DNA of 64,000 nucleotides, taken from NCBI RefSeq assembly GCF_026913205.2, contig NZ_CP168151.1:744001-808000 (forward strand), written 5' to 3'. Source of the DNA: Lentilactobacillus sp. SPB1-3 (lineage in GTDB: Bacteria; Bacillota; Bacilli; Lactobacillales; Lactobacillaceae). Both the position numbers and the translations under genes were made by a program. Below are positions 46,967 to 56,835 of this stretch, piece by piece (the stretch's first letter is position 1; each line of letters begins with the position of its first letter). A model generated the notes under the pieces. It searched no databases and was not told the DNA's origin. It saw nothing but the letters and a program-made list of their open reading frames with translations.

Positions 46967-47674
46967 GTGAAAAATGTATTGATAGTTGACGATGAACCAG
47001 CAATTGTTACCTTGCTTCAATATAATTTAAAACGAGAAAGCTTTGAAGTAGACACAACTGGTAATGGCCGTGAAGCTTTGGATAAAATCAGAAAAAACAA
47101 TTACACAATTGTGCTTTTAGATTTAATGTTGCCCGAACTAAGCGGGGAAGAAGTTTTAAAACAAATGCGAATGGATCGAATCGCGACCCCGGTAATCATT
47201 TTAACTGCGAAAGACACTGAATTTGATAAAGTTTTTGGCTTGGAGATGGGCGCAGATGATTATATCGCCAAACCATTCAGTCCACGTGAGGTCATTGCTA
47301 GAATCAATGCAGTTCTTCGGCGGACCAGTGCTTCCGACAATGGCAATGATTCTCAAAATTCAAGTGACCAGCTGGTTGTTGGTGAGTTTGTGATCGACAA
47401 GAAACAGTATCGAGTCTTAGCTAATGGGAACAATCTTAATTTAACTCCCAAGGAATTCGAATTGTTTAGCTATTTAGCCAGCCATGATCGACAAGTATTT
47501 AGTCGTGATCAATTGCTATCAGGAGTCTGGGGCTTTGATTACGGTGGCGAAAGTCGGATGGTAGATATTCAAATTGCTCATTTACGCGATAAAATCGAAC
47601 CGGATCCTAAGCATCCAATTCACTTAAAAACTATCCGTGGAGTTGGATATCAATTTGTAAGCGGGGATGAATAG
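46967..47674 (+). CDS. phoP: PhoP-type response regulator
   Basis: OmpR/PhoB-family regulator of phosphate genes. 235 residues: receiver with acidic pocket VDDE, phospho-acceptor Asp52 (LLDLMLPELSG) and conserved Lys in ILTAKD, then a winged-helix effector domain (LTPKEFELFSYLASH, MVDIQIAHLRDKIE, GVGYQF). The start is GTG 46967 after GAGGGC. It overlaps phoR by eight bases and precedes pstS, whose promoter carries the Pho box. Confidence 0.93.
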   Translation: MKNVLIVDDEPAIVTLLQYNLKRESFEVDTTGNGREALDKIRKNNYTIVLLDLMLPELSGEEVLKQMRMDRIATPVIILTAKDTEFDKVFGLEMGADDYIAKPFSPREVIARINAVLRRTSASDNGNDSQNSSDQLVVGEFVIDKKQYRVLANGNNLNLTPKEFELFSYLASHDRQVFSRDQLLSGVWGFDYGGESRMVDIQIAHLRDKIEPDPKHPIHLKTIRGVGYQFVSGDE

Positions 47675-49028
47675 ATTGAATAAATCTACAAAAAAACTAG
47701 TCTATCTCTTAGGGTTGCAAGTAATCACGGGCCTATTTTTGATTCTGGCAATTACTTATCAAAATAAAATTATGATGGTTACCTCGCTGGTGATTTTAAT
47801 CGGTACACTGACGTATTTGGCTTTGGTTTTGGTTCAAAATTATCGAGATAATCAAATAGTTGATCGGTTGACGCAATCAGTTAAGAACATTAATGCACAC
47901 GAGGCTGCTCAACCAGTGTTAATCAAGCCGGGTGAAAAGTACAAAGAGCTCGCGGATGCCATCAATAATCTGTCAGATACGAAGAATGAACAACTGCGAG
48001 AATCGGGTTTAGTTGATAATGAAGTGTTGAAAACCGTTAATGCTCTTCCGGTTGGTGTCATGCTGATAGATCAGAGTAGCAACGTTATTTTCGCAAATCC
48101 ACAGATGGCGAATATACTTGATCGAAAAATTGCTAGTGATGCCCATCCATACACAATGGACGTTATTAATTACAAATTACTCACGATGATTGATCACGTT
48201 TTTGATACTCATAGATCGACTAGAGCAGAAATTACTGAAACCACAAATGGTAATAAAACATTGGATGTGCAAGTGGTATTCAGTCAAAACAACTCGTCAT
48301 TTCACCTAATCGTGATTGCTTATGATATTTCTGAAGTAATCAACATCACCCAAATGCAGGTGGATTTCTTGCGCAACGCTAGTCATGAATTGAAGACGCC
48401 AGTTACTGCTATTTCAGGGTTTGCGAAGACTTTGTTAGACGGAGCTAAAGATGATCCAGAAGTTTTAACCGAATTTTTGGAGATAATCAATCGTCAAAGC
48501 GACCAGTTAACCTCGCTTATCAATGACATTTTGACGATTTCTCATATTCAAAAAGACGAGGTCAAGCTCACTGATTCTGTCGTATTACGCGATTTTGTCA
48601 ATCAAGAGATTGAGACTCAAAGTAACCAAATTAAGCAACATCGCTTACAGGTTCACAATTTAATTGATGAGCATATTGAAGTTAATATTGACGCTGAGTC
48701 GCTGCAAAGAATCGTTCGCAATTTGATTTCAAATGCGGTTAAGTATAATCGCGACGATGGTGAAATAATGATCAACGCTTCTATTCAAGGAAACTTTTGG
48801 TATTTCAGTGTGCAAGATACTGGTATCGGAATTGCTAAAAGTGATTTATCCCGAATCTTTGAGAGATTTTATCGCTCAGATGAATCACGAAATAAGCAAC
48901 AAATTTCTGGGACTGGTTTGGGACTTTCAATCGTCAATGAGTTAGTTCAATCTTTATCCGGAAAAATCACAGTAGATAGTCAACGAGGAGTCGGGTCAAC
49001 ATTCACGGTTCGTCTTCCTAGAAAATAA
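47667..49028 (+). CDS. phoR: PhoR-type sensor histidine kinase
   Basis: Membrane sensor for phosphate limitation. 453 residues: two N-terminal helices (about 10-55) with almost no extracytoplasmic loop between them, a linker, a PAS domain (VMLIDQSSNVIFANPQM), the DHp H-box FLRNASHELKTPVTAISG with His240, and a HATPase with N-box NLISNAVKYN, DTGIGI and GTGLGLSIV. The short external loop suggests sensing through the Pst/PhoU complex. ATG 47667 within phoP, or TTG 47676. Confidence 0.93.
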   Translation: MNRLNKSTKKLVYLLGLQVITGLFLILAITYQNKIMMVTSLVILIGTLTYLALVLVQNYRDNQIVDRLTQSVKNINAHEAAQPVLIKPGEKYKELADAINNLSDTKNEQLRESGLVDNEVLKTVNALPVGVMLIDQSSNVIFANPQMANILDRKIASDAHPYTMDVINYKLLTMIDHVFDTHRSTRAEITETTNGNKTLDVQVVFSQNNSSFHLIVIAYDISEVINITQMQVDFLRNASHELKTPVTAISGFAKTLLDGAKDDPEVLTEFLEIINRQSDQLTSLINDILTISHIQKDEVKLTDSVVLRDFVNQEIETQSNQIKQHRLQVHNLIDEHIEVNIDAESLQRIVRNLISNAVKYNRDDGEIMINASIQGNFWYFSVQDTGIGIAKSDLSRIFERFYRSDESRNKQQISGTGLGLSIVNELVQSLSGKITVDSQRGVGSTFTVRLPRK

Positions 49029-49042
49029 AATAGATTCGCACG

Positions 49043-49082
49043 AGTCAGCATGTTGAAGAAATTTAGCATGCTGGCTTTTTTG
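49043..49082 (+). terminator. terminator after phoR
   Basis: AGTCAGCATG (49043-49052) pairs with CATGCTGGCT (49067-49076), then six Ts. Confidence 0.85.
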
Positions 49083-49096
49083 ATTTCAAATGTATT

Positions 49097-49148
49097 TTTA
49101 CATAACTTTTACAATTGGCCAGATGAATATTTACATTGATTATTTACA
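49097..49148 (+). promoter_or_regulatory. Pho box upstream of pstS
   Basis: TTTACA repeats at 49097, 49108 and 49130 (spacings 11 and 22) and another at 49143. The 11-base period matches PhoP boxes of Bacillus (TT(A/T)ACA-N5). PhoPR are encoded just upstream, so PhoP control of the pst operon is a strong inference. Confidence 0.8.
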
Positions 49149-49181
49149 ATAATAAGTGAATTAAGCGAGGAGGAGTTCGCC

Positions 49182-50066
49182 ATGCGAAAACAGACACTTA
49201 TTAATATTTGTATCGGCATTTTATTAGTATTTGGAGTTGGCTATGCTTATACCACTAGGAATAGTTCTGAAACTACTGGAGAATCAATTACCGCTGTTGG
49301 TTCGACAGCCCTGCAACCACTGGTTGAAGCTGCCAGTGAGGAATACATTGCTAGTCATCCTGGGATGTTTATCAATGTTCAGGGTGGCGGTTCAGGTACT
49401 GGTCTTAGTCAAATCGAATCTGGGGCAGTTCAAATGGGAAACTCCGACTTGTTTGCCGAAGAAAAAAGTGGGATCAATTCCCAAAAATTAGTTGATCACC
49501 GAGTTGCCGTGGTTGGTGTAGCACCTATCGTTAATAAAGATACCGGTGTCAGGTCATTAACTACCAACCAATTAATTAAAGTTTTTACCGGCAAGATTAC
49601 CAACTGGCAACAACTTGGTGGCAAAAATATTCCAGTAACATTGATTAATCGGTCACAGGGGAGCGGAACTCGTGTGACATTTGAAGAATATGGTTTAAAG
49701 GGCAAAGAAAGTGCGGTTGCTCAAGAGCAAGATTCATCTGGAACGGTTAGACAAATTGTTAGCACAACTCCTGGGGCAATCAGTTATGTGGCGTTTGGTT
49801 ATCTAAATAAATCGGTAGCGTCGGTTAAACTGAATGGTGTAGCCCCAACGGCTGCGAATGTTAAGAACAATCGTTGGAAAATTTGGTCTTATGAACACAT
49901 CTACACGAACGGCCAACCTAAAGGATTAACTAAATCTTTTCTATCGTTTCTAAATAGTCGGCATATTCAAAAGGAATTATTTCAAAAGTTAGGCTATATT
50001 TCCGTCAACGATATGCAGTATCAACGTTCTTGGGACGGTAATATTTCAAAAGAAGTGGGTGAGTAA
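49182..50066 (+). CDS. pstS: phosphate ABC transporter substrate-binding protein
   Basis: Captures extracellular phosphate for PstCA. 294 residues; the family motifs VGSTALQPLVEAA, GGGSGTGLSQI and NRSQGSGTR (phosphate contacts) are clear. The N-terminus has a hydrophobic stretch (ICIGILLVFGVGYAYTT) without a lipobox Cys, so it may be held by an uncleaved helix or released instead of being lipid-anchored. First gene of the pst operon behind the Pho box; the ATG follows GAGGAGGAG. Confidence 0.94.
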   Translation: MRKQTLINICIGILLVFGVGYAYTTRNSSETTGESITAVGSTALQPLVEAASEEYIASHPGMFINVQGGGSGTGLSQIESGAVQMGNSDLFAEEKSGINSQKLVDHRVAVVGVAPIVNKDTGVRSLTTNQLIKVFTGKITNWQQLGGKNIPVTLINRSQGSGTRVTFEEYGLKGKESAVAQEQDSSGTVRQIVSTTPGAISYVAFGYLNKSVASVKLNGVAPTAANVKNNRWKIWSYEHIYTNGQPKGLTKSFLSFLNSRHIQKELFQKLGYISVNDMQYQRSWDGNISKEVGE

Positions 50067-50067
50067 T

Positions 50068-50997
50068 TTGGAAAACAAAAAGTTAGCATCACAGCTCTTA
50101 AAAAAATCTAAAACTGCTCGTTATGAACGGTTTGGTCGACTTATCAGTCTGGCAGCATTGTTATTGATTATGCTAGTCGTTGTCAGCATCATCGTCTTTG
50201 TGGCTTCTAAGGGAATTTCCACATTTACTAACGATCATATTTCTTTAAAAGATTTCTTCTTGGGTACGATATGGAACCCAGGAACTAACACTCCTAGCGG
50301 TCATCCTGCCGTTGGTGCATTACCTATGATCATTGGATCATTCTTAGTGACACTCTTGGCAGCGTTAGTTGCAACACCATTTGCCATCGGAACCGCAGTT
50401 TACATGACCGAGATTTCGCCTAAAAGAGGAGCAAAATTCCTGCAACCAGTGATTGAGTTGTTAGTGGGAATTCCATCAGTTGTGTATGGATTCATTGGTC
50501 TTTCAGTAGTTGTGCCGTTTGTTAGAAATGTGTTTGGCGGATCAGGATTCGGGATCCTCTCAGGAACTTTTGTCCTCTTCGTAATGATCTTACCAACAAT
50601 TGTTTCCATGACAGTTGATGCATTAAAGTCGGTACCTAACTACTATCGGCAAGCATCTCTCGCCCTAGGAGCCACCACTTGGCAAACTATCTGGAAAGTA
50701 GTTCTTCGTTCCGCAACTCCTGGTATCCTAACTGCAATCGTATTCGGAATGGCGCGGGCGTTTGGTGAAGCACTTGCTGTGCAAATGGTAATTGGTAACG
50801 CGGCTTTGATGCCTCACAGCCTGGTTTCGCCAGCTTCCACACTAACGTCAGTGTTAACTTCAGGAATGGGTAATACGGTCATGGGATCACTACAAAACGA
50901 TGCTCTCTGGTCGCTAGCACTGGTACTTTTATTCATGTCGTTATTCTTCAACCTACTGGTTCACTTCATTGGTCGGAAAGGGGCATTTAAAAAATGA
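50068..50997 (+). CDS. pstC: phosphate ABC transporter permease PstC
   Basis: One of two membrane subunits of the phosphate importer. 309 residues, six helices, with the EAA-type coupling loop near ASLALGATTWQTIWKVVLRSATPGI and GMARAFGEALAVQMV. The start is TTG 50068, two bases after the pstS stop (GTG 50059 is also in frame inside pstS); a GGGTGA site lies before it. The last four bases overlap pstA. Confidence 0.94.
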   Translation: MENKKLASQLLKKSKTARYERFGRLISLAALLLIMLVVVSIIVFVASKGISTFTNDHISLKDFFLGTIWNPGTNTPSGHPAVGALPMIIGSFLVTLLAALVATPFAIGTAVYMTEISPKRGAKFLQPVIELLVGIPSVVYGFIGLSVVVPFVRNVFGGSGFGILSGTFVLFVMILPTIVSMTVDALKSVPNYYRQASLALGATTWQTIWKVVLRSATPGILTAIVFGMARAFGEALAVQMVIGNAALMPHSLVSPASTLTSVLTSGMGNTVMGSLQNDALWSLALVLLFMSLFFNLLVHFIGRKGAFKK

Positions 50998-51881
50998 AAA
51001 CTCAATCACAGAGTCGATTTGCAATCGGCGTCTTAAAAGGGATAGCAGTCTGTGTTGTCCTGATCCTAGCATTTTTATTGGGTTATATTTTTATCACCGG
51101 ATTACCAAATGTCAGCTGGGGCTTTCTGACTAAACCTGCTAAAGCTTTCCAGGCTGGTGGTGGAGTAGGAATTCAACTTTTTAACTCATTTTACTTACTA
51201 ATTTTAGCGATGCTGATATCAACACCGATCGCTTTAGGTGCCGCTATTTACTTGAATGAGTATGCTAAAGATAATTGGTTCACTTCTACTATTCGCACCA
51301 TGATTGAAATCTTAAGTTCATTACCCTCTGTGGTAGTCGGGCTGTTCGGATTCTTGTTATTCGTCGTTCAGTTCAACTATGGATTCTCCATCTTATCTGG
51401 GGCTCTCACGTTAACGATTTTTAACCTACCACTGTTGACTAGAAGCATGGAAGACTCGCTAGCTAGTGTGTCTGATGATCAACGCCAAGGAGGACTTGGC
51501 CTAGGACTATCAAAATTTGAAACGATTACCCATATCGTTGTTCCGGCAGCACTCCCAGGAATTATCAGTGGGATGATTCTTTCATCAGGGCGAATCTTTG
51601 GTGAAGCTGCTGCCTTGATCTACACAGCTGGACAAAGTGCCCCAGCATTGAATTTTGGCGATTGGAATCCATTCAATATCGACAGTCCATTGAGCCCGTT
51701 GCGACCTGCTGAAACTCTGGCGGTCCACATTTGGAAAATTAATTCTGAAGGAATCATGCCTGACTTGACCCAAGTTTCTTCTGGCGCATCAGCAGTGTTA
51801 GTGTTGGCGATTCTAATCTTTAATTTATCTGCACGTTACTTCGGTCGGAAAATATTTGAAAAGATGACTTCAGCAAAATAG
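50994..51881 (+). CDS. pstA: phosphate ABC transporter permease PstA
   Basis: Second permease subunit. 295 residues with six helices; MIEILSSLPSVVVGLFGF, GLGLSKFETITHIVVPAALPGI (coupling loop) and ILSSGRIFGEAAALIYTAG are family segments. Overlaps pstC by four bases (ATGA), indicating translational coupling. Confidence 0.94.
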   Translation: MKTQSQSRFAIGVLKGIAVCVVLILAFLLGYIFITGLPNVSWGFLTKPAKAFQAGGGVGIQLFNSFYLLILAMLISTPIALGAAIYLNEYAKDNWFTSTIRTMIEILSSLPSVVVGLFGFLLFVVQFNYGFSILSGALTLTIFNLPLLTRSMEDSLASVSDDQRQGGLGLGLSKFETITHIVVPAALPGIISGMILSSGRIFGEAAALIYTAGQSAPALNFGDWNPFNIDSPLSPLRPAETLAVHIWKINSEGIMPDLTQVSSGASAVLVLAILIFNLSARYFGRKIFEKMTSAK

Positions 51882-51891
51882 GAGAATGACT

Positions 51892-52701
51892 ATGGAAGAC
51901 ATGTTAAGTAATCAAACTCAAGAGCGCTTTATTTATCAATTTGATGAAAATGATGAAATTGCTATGGCAACAAAAGATCTGCAAGTGTTTTATGGTGATT
52001 CATTAGCGATGAGTAATGCCGACCTAACATTTAAAAAGAATACCATCACGGCTTTGATTGGTCCTTCCGGTTCTGGTAAGTCAACTTATCTAAGAAGTCT
52101 CAACCGAATGAATGATGATGTTGCGACTGTTAAAGGCCAAATCTTGTATCAGGGTGTTGATATTAATCAGCCTGGTATTGATGTTTACGAAGTTCGCCGA
52201 CGAATCGGGATGGTTTTTCAACGACCTAATCCATTTGCTAAGTCAATTTATGACAACATTACCTTCGCACTTAAACGTCGCGGGATTCACGATAAGCATC
52301 AGTTGGATGAAATCGTTGAAACCACGTTAAAAGAAGCTGCAGTCTGGGATCAAGTCAAAGATTCTTTGAACAAGAGTGCCCTGGCATTATCCGGTGGGCA
52401 GGCGCAGCGAGTTTGTATCGCTCGAGCCTTAGCGGTCAGACCAGATGTTTTGTTACTAGATGAACCTGCGTCAGCTTTGGATCCTGTATCGACAGTGCAA
52501 CTAGAACAAACTCTGCAAGAATTAAAGAAAGATTACACGATTATTATTGTCACTCATAACATGCAACAAGCTGCTCGACTAAGTGATTACACGGTATTCT
52601 TTAATCTAGGTGAAGCAATTGAGTACAATAAAACTAGAAAAATCTTTACCCGACCAAAAATTAAACTAACTGAAGATTATGTATCCGGAAACTTTGGGTA
52701 G
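51892..52701 (+). CDS. pstB: phosphate ABC transporter ATPase PstB (first copy)
   Basis: ATPase of the phosphate importer. 269 residues with Walker [10 protein letters not shown], signature [15 protein letters not shown] and Walker [16 protein letters not shown]. An N-terminal extension of about 20 residues ([20 protein letters not shown]) is absent from the second copy. ATG 51892 is seven bases past AGGAG; ATG 51886 is too close. It is followed by a second, clearly different pstB. Confidence 0.94.
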   Translation: MEDMLSNQTQERFIYQFDENDEIAMATKDLQVFYGDSLAMSNADLTFKKNTITALIGPSGSGKSTYLRSLNRMNDDVATVKGQILYQGVDINQPGIDVYEVRRRIGMVFQRPNPFAKSIYDNITFALKRRGIHDKHQLDEIVETTLKEAAVWDQVKDSLNKSALALSGGQAQRVCIARALAVRPDVLLLDEPASALDPVSTVQLEQTLQELKKDYTIIIVTHNMQQAARLSDYTVFFNLGEAIEYNKTRKIFTRPKIKLTEDYVSGNFG

Positions 52702-52712
52702 GAGGGACAACG

Positions 52713-53471
52713 ATGAGTGAACCAATTATTTCATCAAAACATTTAGATTTATTTTACGGTGATTTTCAGGCTCTAAGAGATATTAATTTGGATTTTGAAG
52801 ATCATGAGATATCTGCCTTAATTGGGTCATCGGGATGTGGAAAATCCACGTTTTTACGATCTTTAAACAGAATGAATGACATGATCGACAATGTGACGAT
52901 TACTGGCTCAGTTCAGTTTAGAGGTAAAAATATTTATGCTCCACAAACCAACTTGGTTGAATTAAGAAAAGAAATTGGGATGGTCTTTCAACAACCTAAT
53001 CCGTTTCCGTTTTCAGTTTATGACAACGTCACTTACGGTCTTAAAATTGCTGGGATCAAAGACAAAGCCAAGTTAGATGAAATTGTGGAACGCAGCTTAC
53101 GACAAGCAGCGGTTTGGGATGAAGTTAAGGATCATCTGTACGACAACGCTCTATCATTCTCAGGTGGTCAACAACAACGAATTTGTATCGCTCGGGTGTT
53201 AGCAGTGTCACCAGACATCATCTTGATGGATGAGCCAACATCAGCCTTAGATCCCATTTCTAGTGCCAAGATTGAAAATACTTTACTGGATTTAAAGGAA
53301 CAGTACACGATTGTAATCGTGACGCATAACTTGCAACAGGCCTCTCGAATTTCAGATAAAACGGCATTTTTCATGGATGGTACCGTGATTGAGTACGACA
53401 AGACCAGTAAAATTTTTGTTAATCCAGAAAATCAAAAAACTGAAGACTACGTATCAGGTAGATTCGGATAG
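52713..53471 (+). CDS. pstB: phosphate ABC transporter ATPase PstB (second copy)
   Basis: 252 residues: Walker [10 protein letters not shown], signature [15 protein letters not shown], Walker [16 protein letters not shown]. Divergent from the first copy along its length, so the duplication is old. Tandem pstB genes are known in lactobacilli and streptococci; a PstB1-PstB2 heterodimer or alternating use are both possible. ATG after GGAGGGA, 11 bases past the first copy. Confidence 0.94.
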   Translation: MSEPIISSKHLDLFYGDFQALRDINLDFEDHEISALIGSSGCGKSTFLRSLNRMNDMIDNVTITGSVQFRGKNIYAPQTNLVELRKEIGMVFQQPNPFPFSVYDNVTYGLKIAGIKDKAKLDEIVERSLRQAAVWDEVKDHLYDNALSFSGGQQQRICIARVLAVSPDIILMDEPTSALDPISSAKIENTLLDLKEQYTIVIVTHNLQQASRISDKTAFFMDGTVIEYDKTSKIFVNPENQKTEDYVSGRFG

Positions 53472-53480
53472 GAGAAAATT

Positions 53481-54137
53481 ATGGGAAAAATATTTGACGA
53501 AGAGTTGACAGCCCTTAAGGCTGACTTCATGAAGATGGCAGCGCTAGTTAGGGATGCAGTTGCTAACAGTGGCCAAGCATTTATCGATCATGATGTCGAT
53601 GCAGCAAATGCGGTAATTGATCACGATCATGAAATCAATGAGTTACAAACTTATCTGGAAAAACGGTCGTTTGAACTGATTGCGTTGTATCAGCCAGTCA
53701 CCACTGACTTACGAGAGGTAGTTGGCGTGCTTAAAAGCGTGACGGATTTAGAACGGGCTGGAGATCACGCCCGCAATATTGCCAGGTCAACCGTCAAGAT
53801 CAAAGGTCAGGACCGAATCCCTGAGGTCGAAAAAGTGATCGCAACGATGGTCAACGAAGTTGTTAAAGAATATTCACAGTCAATTGATGCTTACGTAGCA
53901 GTTGATGATAGTCGTGCCAAAGAAACGGCTAGCATTTTCAATGAAGAAATTAATGGCCTGTATAACGGTGTAGCATCACCAAGTTATCGCACAATGACTG
54001 AGAAACCAGATATCTTGAACTCAGCAATCATTTATTTAAATGTTGCCAAGGATCTTAGTCGAATTTCTGATTACAGTACTAACATTTGTGAGTGGACAGT
54101 TTATCTAGCCACTGGAAAAATTATCGAACTAGGTTAA
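53481..54137 (+). CDS. phoU: phosphate signalling regulator PhoU
   Basis: Adaptor that ties Pst transporter state to PhoR. 218 residues forming two three-helix repeats; each carries the family E/D-x-x-x-D metal motif (DLERAGDHARNIA and DLSRISDYSTNIC). Last gene of the pst operon; ATG after AGGAG. Confidence 0.95.
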   Translation: MGKIFDEELTALKADFMKMAALVRDAVANSGQAFIDHDVDAANAVIDHDHEINELQTYLEKRSFELIALYQPVTTDLREVVGVLKSVTDLERAGDHARNIARSTVKIKGQDRIPEVEKVIATMVNEVVKEYSQSIDAYVAVDDSRAKETASIFNEEINGLYNGVASPSYRTMTEKPDILNSAIIYLNVAKDLSRISDYSTNICEWTVYLATGKIIELG

Positions 54138-54151
54138 GATTTTGTGTTTTT

Positions 54152-54184
54152 AGCGTTGCATACTTGAATGTAACGCTTTTTTTT
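54152..54184 (+). terminator. terminator after phoU
   Basis: AGCGTTGCAT (54152-54161) pairs with ATGTAACGCT (54168-54177), then a T-run. Confidence 0.87.
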
Positions 54185-54218
54185 AATAACCTTAAGATAT
54201 TATAGAGGAGGATTTATA

Positions 54219-54533
54219 ATGAAATGGTTAAACACTATTAAACGATCTACGACTGATCGCTGGGTTGCCGGTGTTTTAGGCGGAATTTCTCAGTCGCTTA
54301 ACTGGAATTCAACGTTAGTTAGAGTATTATTCTTGGTGTTACTATTTGTTCCAATTATTAATATCATAATAATAGTCGGTTATATCGCTGCTGTGATCAT
54401 TATGCCAACGGATGGATCAACTGGTTCTTTCTTTGATTTGTTCAAGGGATTCAATCAAAAGCAGCCGGATAATTCACGAAAAGTTATCCATAGTGTTGAA
54501 GAACACGATGTCGACGATAATAAAGGAGAATAA
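54219..54533 (+). CDS. PspC-domain envelope-stress protein (YvlC-like)
   Basis: 104 residues: N-terminal cytoplasmic part, then a PspC domain with RWVAGVLGGISQSLNWNSTLVRVLFLVLLF and a hydrophobic helix, and a charged C-terminal tail. PspC proteins act in phage-shock-type responses to membrane stress. ATG after GAGGAGG. Two bases before the YvlD-like gene, matching the yvlC-yvlD-hprK order of Bacillus. Regulation not visible. Confidence 0.85.
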   Translation: MKWLNTIKRSTTDRWVAGVLGGISQSLNWNSTLVRVLFLVLLFVPIINIIIIVGYIAAVIIMPTDGSTGSFFDLFKGFNQKQPDNSRKVIHSVEEHDVDDNKGE

Positions 54534-54535
54534 TT

Positions 54536-54889
54536 ATGCGCTTTTTATGGAGTTTATTGATTAACACAGTTTTATTCATGGCAATTAGTGGTTTCTTACC
54601 AAATTATTTTTATGTAGCTAGCTTCGGAATTGCATTCTTAGCAGCCTTTGTTTTAGCATTCTTGAATTTCTTGATCAAACCAATTTTAAAGCTCTTGTCA
54701 TTACCAATTACAGTATTGACCTTTGGATTATTTAGTTTAGTTATCAATGGATTTATTTTGGAATTAACATCCAGAATCGTTGGTTCTGGTTTTGAATTCT
54801 CATCATTTTGGATCGCAATAATTGTGGCAATTTTGATGTCGATCTTGAACAGCATCATTACTGGATTCTTTTCACGAGAAGTCCATTAA
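54536..54889 (+). CDS. YvlD-family membrane protein (phage holin family 4 superfamily)
   Basis: 117-residue protein with four hydrophobic helices (residues about 4-22, 28-50, 54-76, 88-110) and the family's FLNFLIKPILKLLSLPITVLTFGLFSLVINGF segment. Function unknown; usually linked to PspC proteins and envelope stress. It starts two bases after the PspC gene, with AAGGAG inside the end of that gene. The holin label comes from superfamily naming; lysis is not implied. Confidence 0.85.
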   Translation: MRFLWSLLINTVLFMAISGFLPNYFYVASFGIAFLAAFVLAFLNFLIKPILKLLSLPITVLTFGLFSLVINGFILELTSRIVGSGFEFSSFWIAIIVAILMSILNSIITGFFSREVH

Positions 54890-54943
54890 GCGCTAACAAA
54901 GTGGTAAAATTAAACTAATATAATGCATTGAGGAGGGGTTAAT

Positions 54944-55978
54944 TTGGCAGACAGTGTGACGATTGCTGATTTAGTTAAGATGGCAAGATTGGATGTTTAC
55001 TCTGGTGAAGACTATCTTGAGGAACGCAGTGTCTCTACTAGTGACATTTCGCGGCCTGGTTTGGAATTAACTGGCTTTTTTAATTATTACCCATCGAAAC
55101 GAATCCAACTGTTAGGAATTACCGAAATTTCATACTCAAAGGGGCTATCTCACGAAGAACTGTTGAAGGTTATGAGGCAGATGTGTCAGCCTGAAACACC
55201 TGCATTTGTGATTTCTACTCAACTAGATCCACCTGAAGAGTTGATCGAAGCTGCTGAAGAGAAGCGCATTCCCATTTTAGGTTCTAAGCTAACCACTTCA
55301 CGGGTATTAAGTAACATGACGAACTACCTTGAAGAAAAGCTAGCAGAACGCCAATCTATCCATGGTGTTTTAGTGGATGTGTATGGTTTGGGAATCTTGA
55401 TCACTGGTGATAGTGGAGTTGGTAAAAGTGAAACGGCTCTTGAGTTAGTTAAACGGGGCCATCGACTAATTGCTGATGACCGAGTTGAAGTTTATCAACA
55501 GGATGAACAAACCTTAATGGGAGAAGCTCCTGCCATTTTGAAGCATTTGTTGGAGATTCGGGGAATCGGTATCATTGATGTAATGACTTTGTTTGGAACT
55601 GGTGCCGTTAGAAGCCGAACCAAAGTCGCACTGATCATTCACTTAGCCAACTTCTCCAAAGATGCTAAATATGATCGTCTGGGAAATGGAACTGAAGATG
55701 TTAAATTCTTTGATGTGACTGTGCCTAAGATGACCATTCCAGTTAAAACCGGTCGAAATTTAGCTATCATTATTGAAGCTGCTGCCATGAACTTCCGTGC
55801 TCAAAGCATGGGTTATGATGCAACGGAGACATTCGACCGTAACTTAAACAATCTAATTAAAGTGAATAGTAAAAAAGATGAGCTTGAAAAAAAGCAAGCG
55901 GATGAAACTAAGAAAGAAAACCAGGAAGCCTTATCTGATTCTGACAAACCGGAAGATAAAGCGGATAGCAAAGATTAG
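54944..55978 (+). CDS. hprK: HPr kinase/phosphorylase
   Basis: Phosphorylates HPr at Ser46 and reverses it, setting CcpA-dependent carbon catabolite control. 344 residues. Walker A GDSGVGKS at 155-162, the second signature [16 protein letters not shown] and the C-terminal helix region are typical. A Lys/Asp/Glu-rich tail (about residues 305-344) extends beyond most family members. The start is TTG 54944 after GAGGAGGGG. It opens a unit with lgt, gpsA and galU. Confidence 0.94.
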   Translation: MADSVTIADLVKMARLDVYSGEDYLEERSVSTSDISRPGLELTGFFNYYPSKRIQLLGITEISYSKGLSHEELLKVMRQMCQPETPAFVISTQLDPPEELIEAAEEKRIPILGSKLTTSRVLSNMTNYLEEKLAERQSIHGVLVDVYGLGILITGDSGVGKSETALELVKRGHRLIADDRVEVYQQDEQTLMGEAPAILKHLLEIRGIGIIDVMTLFGTGAVRSRTKVALIIHLANFSKDAKYDRLGNGTEDVKFFDVTVPKMTIPVKTGRNLAIIIEAAAMNFRAQSMGYDATETFDRNLNNLIKVNSKKDELEKKQADETKKENQEALSDSDKPEDKADSKD

Positions 55979-55989
55979 GAGTTTTGATT

Positions 55990-56835
55990 TTGACAAATTC
56001 AGTGTTACTGGCTTTAAATCCAATTGCCTTTAATTTAGGACCGATTCAGGTTCATTGGTATGGAATTATTATTGCCACTGGAGTGATTTTAGCGGTGGCC
56101 TTAGCCGTTGCTGAGGGTAATCGTCAAGGCATTAAAGATGATGACATTTATGACATGATCTTGTGGGCGTTACCAGCAGCCTTGATTTGTGCTCGAGCTT
56201 ACTATGTTATTTTCCAGTGGAGTTATTACAGTGCCAATCCAGGTGAGATCATTAAAATTTGGGATGGTGGAATCGCCATTTATGGTTCTTTGATCGGGGC
56301 GATGATCGTCGTCATCCTATTCTGTCGTAACAGACATATCCCAGTCTGGAAGATGCTCGACGTGGCCGCTCCAACAGTTATCATGGCGCAGGCCATTGGT
56401 AGATGGGGTAACTTTATGAACCAAGAAGCGTTCGGTAAAGTTACGTCGTTACACTTTTTACAAGGATTACATTTACCAAATTTTATTATTAACCAGATGT
56501 ATATTTCTGGAGCCTATCGTCAACCCACATTCTTGTATGAATCAGTTTGGAGCTTCTTAGGATTCCTATTGCTGATCTCACTGCGACATAATCCACAGTT
56601 ATTTAAACGAGGGGAGGTTTTCCTCACATACGTCATGTGGTATTCATTCGGTAGGTTTTTCGTTGAGGGAATGAGAACGGATAGCTTGTATTGGGGACCA
56701 TTAAGGGTTTCGCAAATTCTCTCAATCTGTTTGTTTGTTGGCTCATTAATTATTTTTATTGTACGTCGCCATCGAAACAACGATGTTTGGTATGTTGATG
56801 ACAATTCAAAGCAGAAGATTAAAGGAGAAGTTTAA
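55990..56835 (+). CDS. lgt: prolipoprotein diacylglyceryl transferase
   Basis: Adds diacylglycerol to lipobox cysteines. 281 residues, seven helices; the signature [13 protein letters not shown] (about residues 140-152), HWYGIII and the essential His/Arg region [11 protein letters not shown] are visible. TTG 55990 is preferred over TTG 55984 because AGGAG (55978-55982) is seven bases before it. The last base overlaps the gpsA start (TAATG). Confidence 0.94.
   Translation: MTNSVLLALNPIAFNLGPIQVHWYGIIIATGVILAVALAVAEGNRQGIKDDDIYDMILWALPAALICARAYYVIFQWSYYSANPGEIIKIWDGGIAIYGSLIGAMIVVILFCRNRHIPVWKMLDVAAPTVIMAQAIGRWGNFMNQEAFGKVTSLHFLQGLHLPNFIINQMYISGAYRQPTFLYESVWSFLGFLLLISLRHNPQLFKRGEVFLTYVMWYSFGRFFVEGMRTDSLYWGPLRVSQILSICLFVGSLIIFIVRRHRNNDVWYVDDNSKQKIKGEV

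Noticed and set aside
54536-54889. Phage holin, hinting at a prophage remnant.
   Set aside because: The YvlD superfamily name is misleading; the yvlC-yvlD-hprK order is chromosomal core.
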